From contig NZ_JACXBS010000005.1 in NCBI RefSeq assembly GCF_014698015.1, positions 62,001 through 126,000 of the forward strand: 64,000 nucleotides of DNA, given 5' to 3'. A program made the translations under genes and the position numbers. Under the pieces are notes generated by a model. That model ran no database searches. It was not told the origin of the DNA and was given only the letters and a program-made list of their open reading frames with translations. This stretch comes from Kocuria sp. cx-455. GTDB taxonomy: Bacteria; Actinomycetota; Actinomycetes; Actinomycetales; Micrococcaceae. Every line of letters starts with the position of its first letter. Positions within the stretch are counted from its first letter, which is position 1. Positions 20,588-30,460 of the stretch are shown here, piece by piece.

Positions 20588-22014
20588 TCACCGGCGCCGC
20601 GGACCATGTCGCGCAAAATGTTCACCCGGTGCGACAGCTGTTTTTCGTGACCGTAGGGCGTGGGACGGTAATAGTCCCGCCCCACGAGCTCGTCCGGCGG
20701 GTACTGCTGGGACGCCACGGCATTGGGCTGGTCGTGGGCGTACAGATAATTGTCGCCGTGTCCCAGAGCGGCCGCTCCCTTGTAATGACCGTCTCTCAAG
20801 TGCTTGGGAACCGGCCCGGCCTTACCCGCGCGAACATCGGCGATGGCCTCATTGATGGCCGTGTACGAGGCATTGGACTTGGGGGAGGTGGCCAAGTGGG
20901 TGACCGCCTGGGCCAGCGGAATGCGGCCTTCGGGCATCCCGATCAACTGCACCGCCTGCGCCGCCGCGACAGCGGTCTGCAATGCGGTCGGGTCCGCCAT
21001 GCCAATGTCCTCGGAGGCGGAAATGATCAGGCGGCGGGCGATGAACCGCGGGTCCTCCCCCGCTTCGATCATGCGCGCCAGGTAGTGCATGGCCGCGTCC
21101 ACGTCCGAGCCGCGAATGGACTTGATGAATGCGCTGATCACATCGTAGTGCTGGTCGCCCTGTTTGTCGTACCGCACGGCGGCGCGATTGAGTGCTTCCT
21201 CCGCGTGGTCCAGGGTGATGGTCACGGGGCCCGCCTCGCGCGGGTCCGGTTCCGGGTCCGGTTCCCGGTCCGACTCCGTGGTCTGGTGGGAGAAGGCCAC
21301 GCCCGCGGCGGCGTCCAACGACGTCAGGGCCTTGCGGGCATCGCCTCCGGCCATGTCGAGCAGGTGGTTCTTGGCGTCCTCGGCGAGTGTGACCTCGCCG
21401 TTGAGGCCGCGGCGGTCGGTCACGGCGCGATCGAGCAGGTCCGCGATGTCGGAACGCTCCAGTGGTTGCAGCGTGAGCATGAGCGAGCGGGACAGCAGCG
21501 GTGAGATCACCGAGAAGGACGGATTCTCCGTGGTCGCGGCCACCAGAACGACCCACCCGTTCTCCACACCCGGCAGCAGGGCGTCCTGCTGGGCCTTGGT
21601 GAAGCGATGGATTTCGTCCAAGAACAGTACCGTGGTGCGGCCGTGCAGGTCCCGATCGGTCAGGGCTTCGTCCATGACACGGCGCACGTCCTTGACGCCC
21701 GCCGTGATGGCGGACAGTTCCACGAACGTTGTGCCGTGTCCGCGCGCAATCACGTGCGCGAGGGTTGTCTTCCCGGTTCCCGGCGGCCCCCACAGGATGA
21801 TGGAATTCGGACCCGCGGGACCGGCATCGGTTCCCGCCAGCACTCGCAGCGGCGAACCGGGGCGGAGCAGGTGCTTCTGGCCGACCACTTCGTCCAGCGT
21901 GCGCGGTCGCATCCGCACGGCCAGGGGCGCGCGTCCCCGGCCGCGGCTCGGCGCGGGGGTCTCCTCCCGGTCGGGCTCGTCCGGGTCGGGCAGGTCAAAC
22001 AGTGAAGTGCTCAC
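20584..22014 (-). CDS. rarA: Replication-associated recombination protein A (RarA/MgsA AAA ATPase)
   Basis: RarA acts at stalled replication forks. The 476-residue protein has the clamp-loader-like AAA domain with Walker [10 protein letters not shown], Walker [11 protein letters not shown] and sensor ATTENPSF, then the RarA C-terminal domain ([21 protein letters not shown] and [13 protein letters not shown]). An acidic Pro-rich insert ([13 protein letters not shown]) sits near the domain junction. I start at GTG 22014; the upstream ribosome-binding site is weak, and longer readings are possible. It ends tail-to-tail with the SorC-type gene. Confidence 0.94.
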   Translation of the reverse strand: MSTSLFDLPDPDEPDREETPAPSRGRGRAPLAVRMRPRTLDEVVGQKHLLRPGSPLRVLAGTDAGPAGPNSIILWGPPGTGKTTLAHVIARGHGTTFVELSAITAGVKDVRRVMDEALTDRDLHGRTTVLFLDEIHRFTKAQQDALLPGVENGWVVLVAATTENPSFSVISPLLSRSLMLTLQPLERSDIADLLDRAVTDRRGLNGEVTLAEDAKNHLLDMAGGDARKALTSLDAAAGVAFSHQTTESDREPDPEPDPREAGPVTITLDHAEEALNRAAVRYDKQGDQHYDVISAFIKSIRGSDVDAAMHYLARMIEAGEDPRFIARRLIISASEDIGMADPTALQTAVAAAQAVQLIGMPEGRIPLAQAVTHLATSPKSNASYTAINEAIADVRAGKAGPVPKHLRDGHYKGAAALGHGDNYLYAHDQPNAVASQQYPPDELVGRDYYRPTPYGHEKQLSHRVNILRDMVRGAGD

Positions 22015-22054
22015 GCTGCTGACCCTAGCGTGAGCTTCGGACACGCGGCATCGG

Positions 22055-22522
22055 TTACTGCCGTCCGTGCGCGCCCGATCGGGGACGGTCCAGGTCGTCA
22101 CTGTCCACGATGATCGTCACGGGTCCGTCATTGATCAGCTCGACCTGCATGTGGGCGCCAAAGACACCGGTGCCGACAGCCACCCCGGCCGCACGCAGAG
22201 ACGTCACGAACTGATCGAAGATCGGCTCGCTCACATCCCCGGGCGCCGCCGCCGACCACGAAGGCCGCCGCCCCTTCCGGACATCCGCGTAGAGGGTGAA
22301 CTGGCTGACGGCCAACACGGGTGCCGACAGATCCACGCATGACTTCTCCCCGGGGAGGATTCGGAGCGCGGCAATCTTGTCCGCGAGTTTCTGGGCGGTC
22401 TCGGGTGTGTCGCCGTGGGTGACTCCCACGAGGGCCAGCAGCCCGGGCCCGCTGATGTCGCCCGTCACCGACCCCGCTACCGTGACGGAGGCCCGGGACA
22501 CCGTTTGCAGCACAATCTTCAT
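22055..22522 (-). CDS. dtd: D-aminoacyl-tRNA deacylase
   Basis: The enzyme removes D-amino acids (and glycine on wrong tRNAs) from tRNA. The catalytic motif SQFTLYAD and the cross-subunit motif NDGPVTI are both present. Length 155 is slightly longer than typical because of a polar C-terminal tail. The gene lies 40 nt upstream of rarA in the same direction. The ribosome-binding site is weak. Confidence 0.95.
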   Translation of the reverse strand: MKIVLQTVSRASVTVAGSVTGDISGPGLLALVGVTHGDTPETAQKLADKIAALRILPGEKSCVDLSAPVLAVSQFTLYADVRKGRRPSWSAAAPGDVSEPIFDQFVTSLRAAGVAVGTGVFGAHMQVELINDGPVTIIVDSDDLDRPRSGAHGRQ

Positions 22523-22562
22523 GGGCCCAGTTCATCACACCGTTCATGCGTGCTCGGCGGTC

Positions 22563-23444
22563 TCAGCCGCCGCCCTGTGTCGTGGCCGCAGCACCGAGCT
22601 GATCATGAGGGATCTGACGGGAGGGCCGCGGGAGCCCCAGGTCGAGGAGTTCGAAGGCATCGCCGGGCCCCGCGTGCAATGCCGTACCCGGGTCGATCAT
22701 GATCCACTGCTCGCGCTCCGTCATGGGCTCGCTGGCCACCACGGTGACCGCGTTGTTCGACGGGTCCAGTCCATGCACCCGCAGGAACGAGGACCTCAGG
22801 CGCACCGAGCCCGGGTCAGCGCCGGCCGGGTGCGAGCCCGTGCCGCGGCGGCCGGTGATGTACCACAGCGGGTTGGTGTCCGGGTAACGCACGGCCCAGA
22901 CTTCCTGCGGTGTGGCGAGCACGCAGTTGAGGCAGTACAGGGACACGTTGCGGGCCAACCACGTCAAGCACTGGCGCAGTGCCGAGGCAATATCCCCCGC
23001 GGCCTCCCGCAGATAGAAGGTTAGCAATGCGAAATACCGCTCGCTGTCGGTCGTCCCCAGCACCAGGTCGGACACGCCCCGCCGAGCGAGTTCCCGGTCC
23101 AGGACATCGAGGGAGCGGATCACACCGTTGTGGGCGAACATCCGTCCCTCTTGTTCGAACGGATGCGTGTTCGCCACGCTCGGTTCACCCTCGGTCGCAA
23201 ATCTCACGTGGGCCACAAAGCTCGTGCCGGTCATCTCCTGAGCGGCACGCGTGAACGCGGGGTCGAGGTAGGCCGCCAGCGTGGACCTCACGAGATGCGG
23301 GACCCCGCTGGGTTCGAACGTGCCGATTCCGGCGCCGTGCGGCTGTTGTCTGCTTTGCCGTGAGAGTGAATCCGGGGCGGTCAGCAGCCAGAACGAGCAG
23401 GTCTGCGGCTGCGCTCCGGTGTGGAGCCCGAACAGTCTGCACAC
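22563..23444 (-). CDS. Class II glutamine amidotransferase (EgtC-like)
   Basis: The N-terminal cysteine at residue 2 (M-CRLFGLHTG) would be the Ntn nucleophile after Met removal. FVAHVRFATEGEPSVANTHPF and FAHNGVIR match the glutamine-binding site. EgtC works in ergothioneine synthesis, but no other egt genes are nearby, so the substrate is unknown. The GTG start at 23444 directly precedes the cysteine codon. Length is 293 residues. It is transcribed after the MFS carrier gene, with 45 nt between them. Confidence 0.88.
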   Translation of the reverse strand: MCRLFGLHTGAQPQTCSFWLLTAPDSLSRQSRQQPHGAGIGTFEPSGVPHLVRSTLAAYLDPAFTRAAQEMTGTSFVAHVRFATEGEPSVANTHPFEQEGRMFAHNGVIRSLDVLDRELARRGVSDLVLGTTDSERYFALLTFYLREAAGDIASALRQCLTWLARNVSLYCLNCVLATPQEVWAVRYPDTNPLWYITGRRGTGSHPAGADPGSVRLRSSFLRVHGLDPSNNAVTVVASEPMTEREQWIMIDPGTALHAGPGDAFELLDLGLPRPSRQIPHDQLGAAATTQGGG

Positions 23445-23489
23445 GGCAGCCTCCGGGGGGTGGTTTGCGCGGTGGGCGTGTGCCCGAGC

Positions 23490-24683
23490 CTACTCCTGGA
23501 CGGTGCGATCGGGGTCGCCGCGGTCCTCCAGAAAACGACGGCGCCCCGTCAACAACACGCCGGTCGTCAGCGCGAGCAACATGAGCCACAGGTAACCGAA
23601 CGAGGTCCACCACGACCCGCCCCACGTGAACAGCACGCCGAAGATCAGCGGTCCGACACAACCCGCCAGATACCCCGCGCCCTGCCCGAATCCGGAAAGG
23701 GCGCCCGCACCGGCCGTGGTGCGCGTGCGTGCATTGATGAGCGTGAGCGCCAACGGGAAGGAGGCCTGCGCGAGTCCGAAGATCGTGATCCACACCCACA
23801 CGGTGTCCAGGGGGCCCCAGTGCGCGGTGGGCCACAGCAACAGCCCCAGGTAACCCAGCGCGTACAGGGCCACGGCGGTGAGCCCCAGCCCGGTGGTCCG
23901 CGCCACGCGCCGCACCATCAGCGGCACCACCAGGCTCACCGGGATGCCCAGAATCGCGTAGTAGGAGAGCATGAGCCCGGCCTGGTGCTCGGTGAACCCG
24001 TAGCTGGTGATCACGCGCGGTAACCACGTGAACATCGAGAACGTGTTGGACGAGGTACCCACGAACAGCAACACGAGCCCCCACCCGATCGGTGATCGCC
24101 ACGGCTTGACCGGCGCTCGCGCCGCGTCCGGAACCACCGACGACGCCGCTCGCGCACCGTCGCGGCGCACGCTCACCCACATGAGCAACCACGGCACGAA
24201 AGCGGCCAGCGAGAAGATCGCCCACGAGCCGATCGAGAAACGCCACCCGGCGGCGTCGGCCAGCGGCACCGCGAAGAACGGGGCGGCCGCGGTGGACAAG
24301 CCCAGGAGCATGGAATAAATCGCGGTAAGCGGAGCAATGTGATTGCGGAAGTACTTCTTGATGATGGGCGGGAGCGTGACGTTACCGATCCCCAGCCCGA
24401 TCATGATCAGCAGGGAGAAACCCAAAAACGGTGCGGGGGCCGAGCTGGCGGCGCGGGCGATCAGGCCCACGGCCGCGAGGGCACTGGCAAGGGTGAGCAA
24501 TGCTTCCAGGCTGACCCGGCGCATTGCGGCGGCCGTCAAGAATCCCGTGAGAGCGAACCCGAAGGTGGGCATCATGGCCAGCACACCGGTGGAGACCGCG
24601 TCCAGCGCCACGTCTTCCCGCACGCGGTCCAACACGGGTGACACCCCGGACACCGCGAGTCGCAGGGAGAAGGCGGACAGCAC
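23490..24683 (-). CDS. CynX/NimT-type MFS transporter
   Basis: A 12-helix major facilitator protein of 397 residues. The pattern SLRLAVSGVSPVLDRVREDV near the start and the basic loops (RDGARAASS) fit the CynX/NimT group of cyanate- and 2-nitroimidazole-type exporters; the substrate is unknown. The start is doubtful: GTG 24683 lacks a ribosome-binding site and begins inside what looks like helix 1. In-frame codons back to the aspS stop would encode [19 protein letters not shown], which is family-like, but I saw no standard start there. It is downstream of aspS. Confidence 0.85.
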   Translation of the reverse strand: MLSAFSLRLAVSGVSPVLDRVREDVALDAVSTGVLAMMPTFGFALTGFLTAAAMRRVSLEALLTLASALAAVGLIARAASSAPAPFLGFSLLIMIGLGIGNVTLPPIIKKYFRNHIAPLTAIYSMLLGLSTAAAPFFAVPLADAAGWRFSIGSWAIFSLAAFVPWLLMWVSVRRDGARAASSVVPDAARAPVKPWRSPIGWGLVLLFVGTSSNTFSMFTWLPRVITSYGFTEHQAGLMLSYYAILGIPVSLVVPLMVRRVARTTGLGLTAVALYALGYLGLLLWPTAHWGPLDTVWVWITIFGLAQASFPLALTLINARTRTTAGAGALSGFGQGAGYLAGCVGPLIFGVLFTWGGSWWTSFGYLWLMLLALTTGVLLTGRRRFLEDRGDPDRTVQE

Positions 24684-24739
24684 AATGCCGGCCAGGGCAA
24701 TCAGGCCCCGGCCGGCAACACTGCTGCGACGCGTGCGTG

Positions 24740-26560
24740 CTACTGGGAATCGCCCTTCGTGCCGGCCTCGTCCTGGGCGGACTTCTCGGCCTTGTGGCCC
24801 TTGGGCTCGGGCTTGGCGTCTACGCCGGCTTCCTTGCGCTGCTGCGCCGTGATGGGGGCGGGAGCCGCGGTCAACGGGTCGTAGCCGTTACCGGTCTTGG
24901 GGAAGGCGATCACGTCGCGGATGGACTCGGTGCCGGCCAGCAGTGCCACCACGCGGTCCCACCCGAAGGCGACGCCGCCGTGCGGGGGTGCGCCGAACTG
25001 GAAGGCGTCCAGCAGGAAGCCGAACTTCTCCTGGGCTTCCTCCTGGGACAGGCCCATCACGCGGAACACGCGGTCCTGCACGTCGCGGCGGTGGATACGG
25101 ATGGAACCGCCGCCGATCTCGTTGCCGTTGCACACGATGTCGTAGGCGTAGGCCAGGGCGTCACCCGGGTTGGTGTCGAACGTGTCGAGGAACTCGGGCT
25201 TGGGCGAGGTGAACGCGTGGTGCACCGCCGTCCAGGCACCGGAACCCACGGCCACGTCACCCGATTCCACGGCGTCGGCGGCGGGTTCGAACAGCGGGGC
25301 GTCCACGATCCACACGAAGGCCCAGGCGGCGTCGTCGATCAGGCCGGTGCGGTGACCGATCTCGACGCGCGCGGCGCCGAGCAGCGCGCGGGAGGACTTG
25401 GGCTCACCGGCGGCGAAGAAGACGCAGTCGCCCTCCTTGGCGCCGACGGCCTCGGCAAGCCCGGCCTTCTCCTCGTCGGAGATGTTCTTGGCCACGGGAC
25501 CGGTGATCTCGCCGTCTTCCTTGAACAGCATGTACGCCAGTCCGCGAGCGCCGCGCTGCTTGGCCCATTCCTGCCAGGCATCGAGCTGACGGCGCGGCTG
25601 GGAGGCACCGCCGGGCATGACCACGGCGCCCACGTACGGAGCCTGGAACACGCGGAATGGGGTGTCCTTGAAGTACTCGGTGAGGTCGGCGAGCTTGAGA
25701 TCGAACCGCAGATCCGGTTTGTCCGTGCCGTAATCGGCCATGGCCTGCGCGTAGGTCATGCGCCGGATGGGCGTGGGGATCTCCACGTCGATCAGTGACC
25801 ACAGGGTCTTCACAATGGACTCGCCCAGGGCAATGATGTCGTCCTCCTCGACAAAGGAGGCCTCGACGTCCAGCTGGGTGAATTCGGGCTGGCGGTCCGC
25901 GCGGAAGTCCTCATCGCGGTAGCAGCGGGCGATCTGGAAGTACTTCTCGATGCCACCCACCTGCAGCAACTGCTTGAACAGCTGCGGGGACTGCGGCAGC
26001 GCGTACCACGAGCCCGGCGAGAGCCGGGCCGGGACCACGAAGTCACGGGCACCCTCCGGGGTGGAGCGGGTCAGCGTGGGGGTTTCGACCTCCAGGAAAC
26101 CCTGGTCGTGGAGGAGGTTGCGGGCCACGCGGTTGACCTCGGAGCGCAGGCGCATGATGCGTGCGGGCTCGGGGCGGCGCAGATCCAGGTAGCGGTACTT
26201 CAGGCGCGCTTCCTCACCGACCTCCACGTGCTCGTCGATCTGGAACGGCAGTGCCGCGGAGGTGTTGAGCACGGTGAGCTCCTCGACCATGACCTCGACC
26301 TCACCGCTGGGCAGGTTCGGGTTCTCGTTGCCCTCGGGGCGGCGCTCGACCGTGCCGGTGACCTGCAGAACGAACTCGTTGCGCAGCTGATGGAACTCGG
26401 CCTCGTCCCGCACCACGATCTGCGCCACGCCGCTGGCATCGCGCAGGTCCACGAACGCCACCCCGCCGTGGTCACGGCGGCGGTCCACCCAACCGGCCAA
26501 CGTGACCGTTTCGCCGGTGTTCCGGGCGCTCAATGATCCGAGTTCATGCGTTCGCAGCAA
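24740..26560 (-). CDS. aspS: Aspartate-tRNA(Asp/Asn) ligase
   Basis: The enzyme charges tRNA-Asp (and in many Actinobacteria tRNA-Asn for Gln-dependent transamidation). The 606-residue bacterial form has the OB domain with [21 protein letters not shown], class II motifs including [28 protein letters not shown] and [12 protein letters not shown], and the bacterial GAD insert. The start is TTG at 26560 with AAGGTGG 7 nt upstream. The C-terminus carries a Lys/Glu-rich tail of about 30 residues. It lies 110 nt after hisS. Confidence 0.96.
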   Translation of the reverse strand: MLRTHELGSLSARNTGETVTLAGWVDRRRDHGGVAFVDLRDASGVAQIVVRDEAEFHQLRNEFVLQVTGTVERRPEGNENPNLPSGEVEVMVEELTVLNTSAALPFQIDEHVEVGEEARLKYRYLDLRRPEPARIMRLRSEVNRVARNLLHDQGFLEVETPTLTRSTPEGARDFVVPARLSPGSWYALPQSPQLFKQLLQVGGIEKYFQIARCYRDEDFRADRQPEFTQLDVEASFVEEDDIIALGESIVKTLWSLIDVEIPTPIRRMTYAQAMADYGTDKPDLRFDLKLADLTEYFKDTPFRVFQAPYVGAVVMPGGASQPRRQLDAWQEWAKQRGARGLAYMLFKEDGEITGPVAKNISDEEKAGLAEAVGAKEGDCVFFAAGEPKSSRALLGAARVEIGHRTGLIDDAAWAFVWIVDAPLFEPAADAVESGDVAVGSGAWTAVHHAFTSPKPEFLDTFDTNPGDALAYAYDIVCNGNEIGGGSIRIHRRDVQDRVFRVMGLSQEEAQEKFGFLLDAFQFGAPPHGGVAFGWDRVVALLAGTESIRDVIAFPKTGNGYDPLTAAPAPITAQQRKEAGVDAKPEPKGHKAEKSAQDEAGTKGDSQ

Positions 26561-26671
26561 GAAATATCCACCTTTTCGTGTCTGGGGTGTTGGCTCGACC
26601 GGCGCGTTCGCCGGCCGGTGGGCCGGACGCGGCTCGGTGGCCGGGTGAGTTTGGTTGAAAGTCTACAAGTC

Positions 26672-28027
26672 TCAGGGGGTCCGGGTCGCGTGGACCGTGG
26701 GGTGCACGTCCTCCCGCGGGGGCTGCCAGGCCGTGGGATCCGCGGTGATCTGCTCCCCCGATCGGATGTCCTTGACCTCGTACGTGAGACTGCCGTCTTC
26801 CTGGGCGGTCGAGAACCACACGAACGGAATGCCCCGGCGCTCGGCATAGCGGATCTGCTTGCCGAACTTCTGGGGCGACGCCGCCACTTCCGTTGCGATG
26901 CCACGGGCACGCAGCTGCCCGGCCACGTCCTGGGCGGCGGACCAGGATTCGTCATCGTTGAGCGCCACGAGCACCGCGGACGGGACCGCACGCGACGCCG
27001 TGGCCATGTTCTGCGACAGGATGCGGGTGACCAGGCGGGTCACCCCGATGGACAGGCCCACACCGGGGAAGTTCTTCTTACCCGTCGAGGCCAGGGATTC
27101 GTAGCGACCGCCGGAGCACACCGAGCCCAGTTGTTCGTGACCCACGAGCACCGTTTCGTACACGGTGCCGGTGTAGTAGTCCAGACCGCGCGCGATCGAG
27201 AGGTCCGCATTGACCTTGCCGGGTGCACGGCGGGCGGCCTCGCCCACCACCTCGGCGAGTTCGGCCAGGCCCTCCTCCAGCAGGTCGTTGCGCACGCCCA
27301 GGGCACGCACCTGCGCCACGAAGGACGTGTCCTCGGTGCGGATACTCGCAAGATCCAGGGCAGACGCCGCTTGCTCGGCACTCGCGCCCACGTTCGCCTG
27401 CAGATTCGCGCTCACGGCCTCGCGGCCGATCTTCTCGAGCTTGTCGATCTCACGCAGCACCACGGGTGCGTCGTCCAGGCCGATGCCGCGGTAGAACCCC
27501 TCGGCGAGCTTGCGGTTGTTCACGCGCAGCACGAACGGCGGGATGGGCAACCGGGACAGCGCCTCGATCATGACCAGGGCCAGTTCCACGTCGTAGCGGA
27601 AGGCCAGAGTGCCGTCGCCCACCACGTCGATGTCGGCCTGGGTGAACTCGCGGGCGCGACCCTCCTGCGGGCGCTCACCGCGCCACACTTTTTGAATCTG
27701 GTAGCGGCGGAACGGGAACGTCAGGTACCCGTTGTTCTCCACCACGTAGCGGGCGAAGGGTACGGTCAGGTCGAAGTGCAGCGCGAGCGCGCCCTCCCGG
27801 GGAGACTTCTCGTCCTCGTCCTGTTGCAGCCGGGACACGCAGTAGACCTCTTTGTCGATCTCGCCCTTGCGCAGCAACTGCTCCACCGTTTCCACGGCGC
27901 GGGTCTCAATGGAGGAGAAGCCATGCAGTTCGAACGTGCGGCGCAGTTCGTCCAGGACGTGTTGCTCCACGATCCGCTCTTCCGGAAGCCATTCGGGGAA
28001 ACCGGACAGGGATGTGGTGCGGGCCAT
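26672..28027 (-). CDS. hisS: Histidine-tRNA ligase
   Basis: The enzyme charges tRNA-His. The true start is ATG 28027 (451 residues), with GGAGAA upstream. The reading frame stays open far upstream because it is antisense to the DUF349 gene; that extension is not coding. Motifs are SLSGFPEWLPEERIVEQHV, RYQIQKVWRGERPQEGRAREF, ARGLDYYTGTVYE and GGRYESLA. It precedes aspS in the same direction. Confidence 0.95.
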   Translation of the reverse strand: MARTTSLSGFPEWLPEERIVEQHVLDELRRTFELHGFSSIETRAVETVEQLLRKGEIDKEVYCVSRLQQDEDEKSPREGALALHFDLTVPFARYVVENNGYLTFPFRRYQIQKVWRGERPQEGRAREFTQADIDVVGDGTLAFRYDVELALVMIEALSRLPIPPFVLRVNNRKLAEGFYRGIGLDDAPVVLREIDKLEKIGREAVSANLQANVGASAEQAASALDLASIRTEDTSFVAQVRALGVRNDLLEEGLAELAEVVGEAARRAPGKVNADLSIARGLDYYTGTVYETVLVGHEQLGSVCSGGRYESLASTGKKNFPGVGLSIGVTRLVTRILSQNMATASRAVPSAVLVALNDDESWSAAQDVAGQLRARGIATEVAASPQKFGKQIRYAERRGIPFVWFSTAQEDGSLTYEVKDIRSGEQITADPTAWQPPREDVHPTVHATRTP

Positions 28028-28122
28028 GGGTGAGTTCTCCTCGGTGCGAAAGCGGGGTCTCGGCGTACGGTGCGGGACCTGGTCGTGGAAAGGCCCCGAG
28101 CGGCGTCGTGGTGTGTGGTGCC

Positions 28123-28128
28123 ATTCTA
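28123..28128 (-). promoter_or_regulatory. Candidate -10 element of hisS in the divergent 28028-28246 gap
   Basis: TAGAAT on the minus strand matches TANNNT about 95 nt ahead of hisS. No clear -35 box is seen. The other direction has a GATAGGAT stretch near 28141 that could serve the DUF349 gene. No T-box pattern was recognised in the gap. Confidence 0.35.
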
Positions 28129-28246
28129 GGCCGCTGTGGTCGATAGGATGGCCGTATCGATGACCGATTCCACGCGCCGTGTGACCAACCCCCCGCTTTC
28201 CGGGGCCTCCCCACACGGTCGTGGACGTGGAGAGAGAGTTATAGCG

Positions 28247-29695
28247 GTGACAGAACGTCCTGAATCCGACGACCGGGCCCGGACCTCCGAGGCGGTCCCC
28301 GTGCCCGCTCCCCCGGCGCGCCCTGCCAAGCCCGCCGCCCCGGCCAAGCCCGCCGCCCCCGCCACACCGGTGGCCCCGGCACCACCGGCCCCGTCCGCTG
28401 CGCCCCAGGAAACGGCCAAGCCCGCCCTGGCCACCCCGGAATCCGTGGCGCGCGCCAAGCAGCACGGCCGCGCGGACGAGAACGGCACCGTGTACGTGAG
28501 CGTGGCCGGCCAGGAGTACGAGTGCGGCCAGTTCCCGAACGCGACCGAGGATGAGGCCATTGCCTACTTCGCGCGCAAATTCGACGACGCCGAGGCCCAG
28601 GTCGGCCTGCTCGAACAACGACTTGCCGCCAAGGCCCCCACCACGGACATGCGCAAGACCGTGGCACACGTGCGCGAGCAGGTAGCCGCCCACGGCATGG
28701 TGGGCGATCTGGCCGGGCTGTCCGCACGCCTGGACGCCCTGGACGTCTCCATCGGGCAGGCGGAGGTCCGCGAGAAGCAAGAGCAGCAACGAGCCAGGGC
28801 CGAGCAGCTGGCGCACCGTACGGCCATAGTGGAGGCCGCGGAAAAAGTTGCCGGCCAGGATCCCGAGAAGACCCAGTGGAAGCACTCCTCGGAACGCATG
28901 GGTGAACTTTTCGATCAGTGGAAGGCGCACCAGCGTTCGGGCGTGCGGCTCCCCAAGTCCGACGAGGAGTCCTTGTGGAAACGGTTCCGCAAGGCCCGCA
29001 CCACGTTCGATCGCCACCGTAAGGCGTTCTTCTCCAAACTGGACGAGACCAACGCTAAGGCCAAGCGCGCCAAGGAGGCGCTGATCGCCGAGGCCGAGGC
29101 GCTGTCGGGCTCCACCGATTGGGGACCCACCGCCTCCAAGTACCGCGACCTCATGGATCGTTGGAAGGCCTCGCCCCGCGCGTCCCGCAAGGACGACGAC
29201 GCCCTGTGGTCCCGTTTCCGCGCCGCCCAGGACGTGTTCTTCAATGCGCGCAAGGCCGCCAACGAGCAGATCGACCACGAGTTCGAGGCGAACCTGGTGG
29301 TCAAGGAGCAACTGCTCAAGGAGGCGCAGCAGATCCTTCCCGTGAAGAACCTCGATCAGGCGAAGAAAGACCTCGCGGCGGTACAGGCTCGCTGGGAGGA
29401 AGCCGGTAAGGTTCCGCGCGCGCACATGCGCCGGGTGGAGAACGAACTGCGCGCCGTCGAAGACGCCGTCAAGAAGGCCGAGGACGATCAGTGGCGCCGC
29501 TCCGACCCCGAGACCAAGGCCCGCTCCAACTCCATGTTGACGCAGCTCGAGAACAAGATCGCCGATCAGCGGTCCGCGATCGAGGCCGCTCGCGCCTCCG
29601 GCAACGAGAAGAAGGCCGCCGGCCTCGAAAAGGACCTCGCCACGAGCGAGCAGTGGTTGGCCACCCTGCAAGCCTCGGCGTCCGAACTGAACTGA
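28247..29695 (+). CDS. DUF349 repeat protein
   Basis: This 482-residue protein has an N-terminal Pro/Ala-rich tract (PARPAKPAAPAKPAAPATP and more), then a helical region with repeated DUF349 units (for example TEKTQWK-like, DWGPTASKYRDLMDRWKASP, DDALWSRFRAAQDVFF, NLDQAKKDLAAVQARWEEAG). No enzyme motif is seen; the family is widespread in Actinobacteria and of unknown function. I start at GTG 28247 with GGAGAGAGAG upstream; a longer reading begins at 28136. It is divergent from hisS and ends in a terminator. Confidence 0.88.
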   Translation: MTERPESDDRARTSEAVPVPAPPARPAKPAAPAKPAAPATPVAPAPPAPSAAPQETAKPALATPESVARAKQHGRADENGTVYVSVAGQEYECGQFPNATEDEAIAYFARKFDDAEAQVGLLEQRLAAKAPTTDMRKTVAHVREQVAAHGMVGDLAGLSARLDALDVSIGQAEVREKQEQQRARAEQLAHRTAIVEAAEKVAGQDPEKTQWKHSSERMGELFDQWKAHQRSGVRLPKSDEESLWKRFRKARTTFDRHRKAFFSKLDETNAKAKRAKEALIAEAEALSGSTDWGPTASKYRDLMDRWKASPRASRKDDDALWSRFRAAQDVFFNARKAANEQIDHEFEANLVVKEQLLKEAQQILPVKNLDQAKKDLAAVQARWEEAGKVPRAHMRRVENELRAVEDAVKKAEDDQWRRSDPETKARSNSMLTQLENKIADQRSAIEAARASGNEKKAAGLEKDLATSEQWLATLQASASELN

Positions 29696-29738
29696 GCGCA
29701 ACTCGGCGCGCGGGATGAACCGAGCGCACTGCACACCG

Positions 29739-29785
29739 AACGGGGATCACCGGGGTTGTCCACAACCGGGGTGATCCCCGTTTCG
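29739..29785 (+). terminator. Rho-independent terminator after the DUF349 gene
   Basis: An inverted repeat (29740-29759 with 29762-29781, 18 of 20 bases pairing) has a 2-nt loop and is followed by TTTCG on the plus strand. It lies 44 nt after the stop. The remainder of the 120-nt gap to the AbiEi-like gene shows no clear promoter. Confidence 0.75.
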
Positions 29786-29815
29786 TTGCCCCCGACCATC
29801 GGGTCTGATGGGGTC

Positions 29816-30460
29816 ATGACTGCACCGCGGCCGCTGAGCCCCGATTCCACCCATCCGCGGCCACCCGGCGCGGGATATTTTCGGGTACTGCGTCCGGGTG
29901 ATCCCTTCAGCGGCGGTGAGCTGACGGCAATGGTCGCGGACGGGATCCTCCGCAGGGTCGTCCTGGATGCGCATGTGCCCGTGGGTGTCGCGCTCACTCG
30001 GGCCACCAAGGTCCGAGTCCTGCGAGCGGTCATCCCCCAGCATCTGCAGCGCCGGGGCGTGCTGGGGAGATTGGGGGCCGCGTGGTTCTACGACTGCGCC
30101 GCCGTCCCGGATCCATTGCCGATCCTCGTGGCCAAGGACGCCCGGACGACCACCACGCTCCCGCAGGGGTTCAGCCTGCACCAGACCGTTTTCAACGCCT
30201 TCGATCGCGTGTCCCACGAGGCCATGTCGGTCACCAGCCCGCTGCGCACCGCGGTGGACGTGGCGCTGCATGTTCCCACACCGGAGGGCACCCGGGCGTT
30301 GCACTGGCTCATGGCGTCACCGCACCTGCATTGCCCACCCGAACTCGTCCTGGCGGCCTTGGACGCCGTGGGGAAGAAACCGGGACGTCGACAGGCCCTG
30401 GCCCGTGTGCGGAAAGTGGGGCGAGCGGTGGAACGCGGTTACGAGGCGACCGGGCGGTGA
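29816..30460 (+). CDS. AbiEi-like conserved hypothetical protein
   Basis: The 214-residue protein has the layout of small actinobacterial proteins annotated as AbiEi-antitoxin C-terminal-like. Its middle has LPQGFSLHQTVF and a later VTSPLRTAVDVALHV, the segment most reminiscent of the family. No adjacent AbiEii nucleotidyltransferase is present, so it is not a visible toxin-antitoxin pair, and a regulatory role is only a guess. The ATG at 29816 has weak GATGGGG upstream. Its last 22 bp overlap the 3' end of convergent rel. Confidence 0.6.
   Translation: MTAPRPLSPDSTHPRPPGAGYFRVLRPGDPFSGGELTAMVADGILRRVVLDAHVPVGVALTRATKVRVLRAVIPQHLQRRGVLGRLGAAWFYDCAAVPDPLPILVAKDARTTTTLPQGFSLHQTVFNAFDRVSHEAMSVTSPLRTAVDVALHVPTPEGTRALHWLMASPHLHCPPELVLAALDAVGKKPGRRQALARVRKVGRAVERGYEATGR

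Noticed and set aside
28318-28420. Pro/Ala-rich repeats in the DUF349 gene as a possible CRISPR or repeat array
   Set aside because: The DNA units are short and irregular and encode a disordered linker in frame.
28028-29734. Open frame continuing hisS upstream for more than 500 codons
   Set aside because: It is antisense to the DUF349 gene and a result of GC-rich codon bias; hisS has a normal start with a ribosome-binding site at 28027.
29816-30460. Toxin-antitoxin system based on the AbiEi-like gene
   Set aside because: No nucleotidyltransferase toxin gene is beside it; its neighbours are the DUF349 gene and rel.
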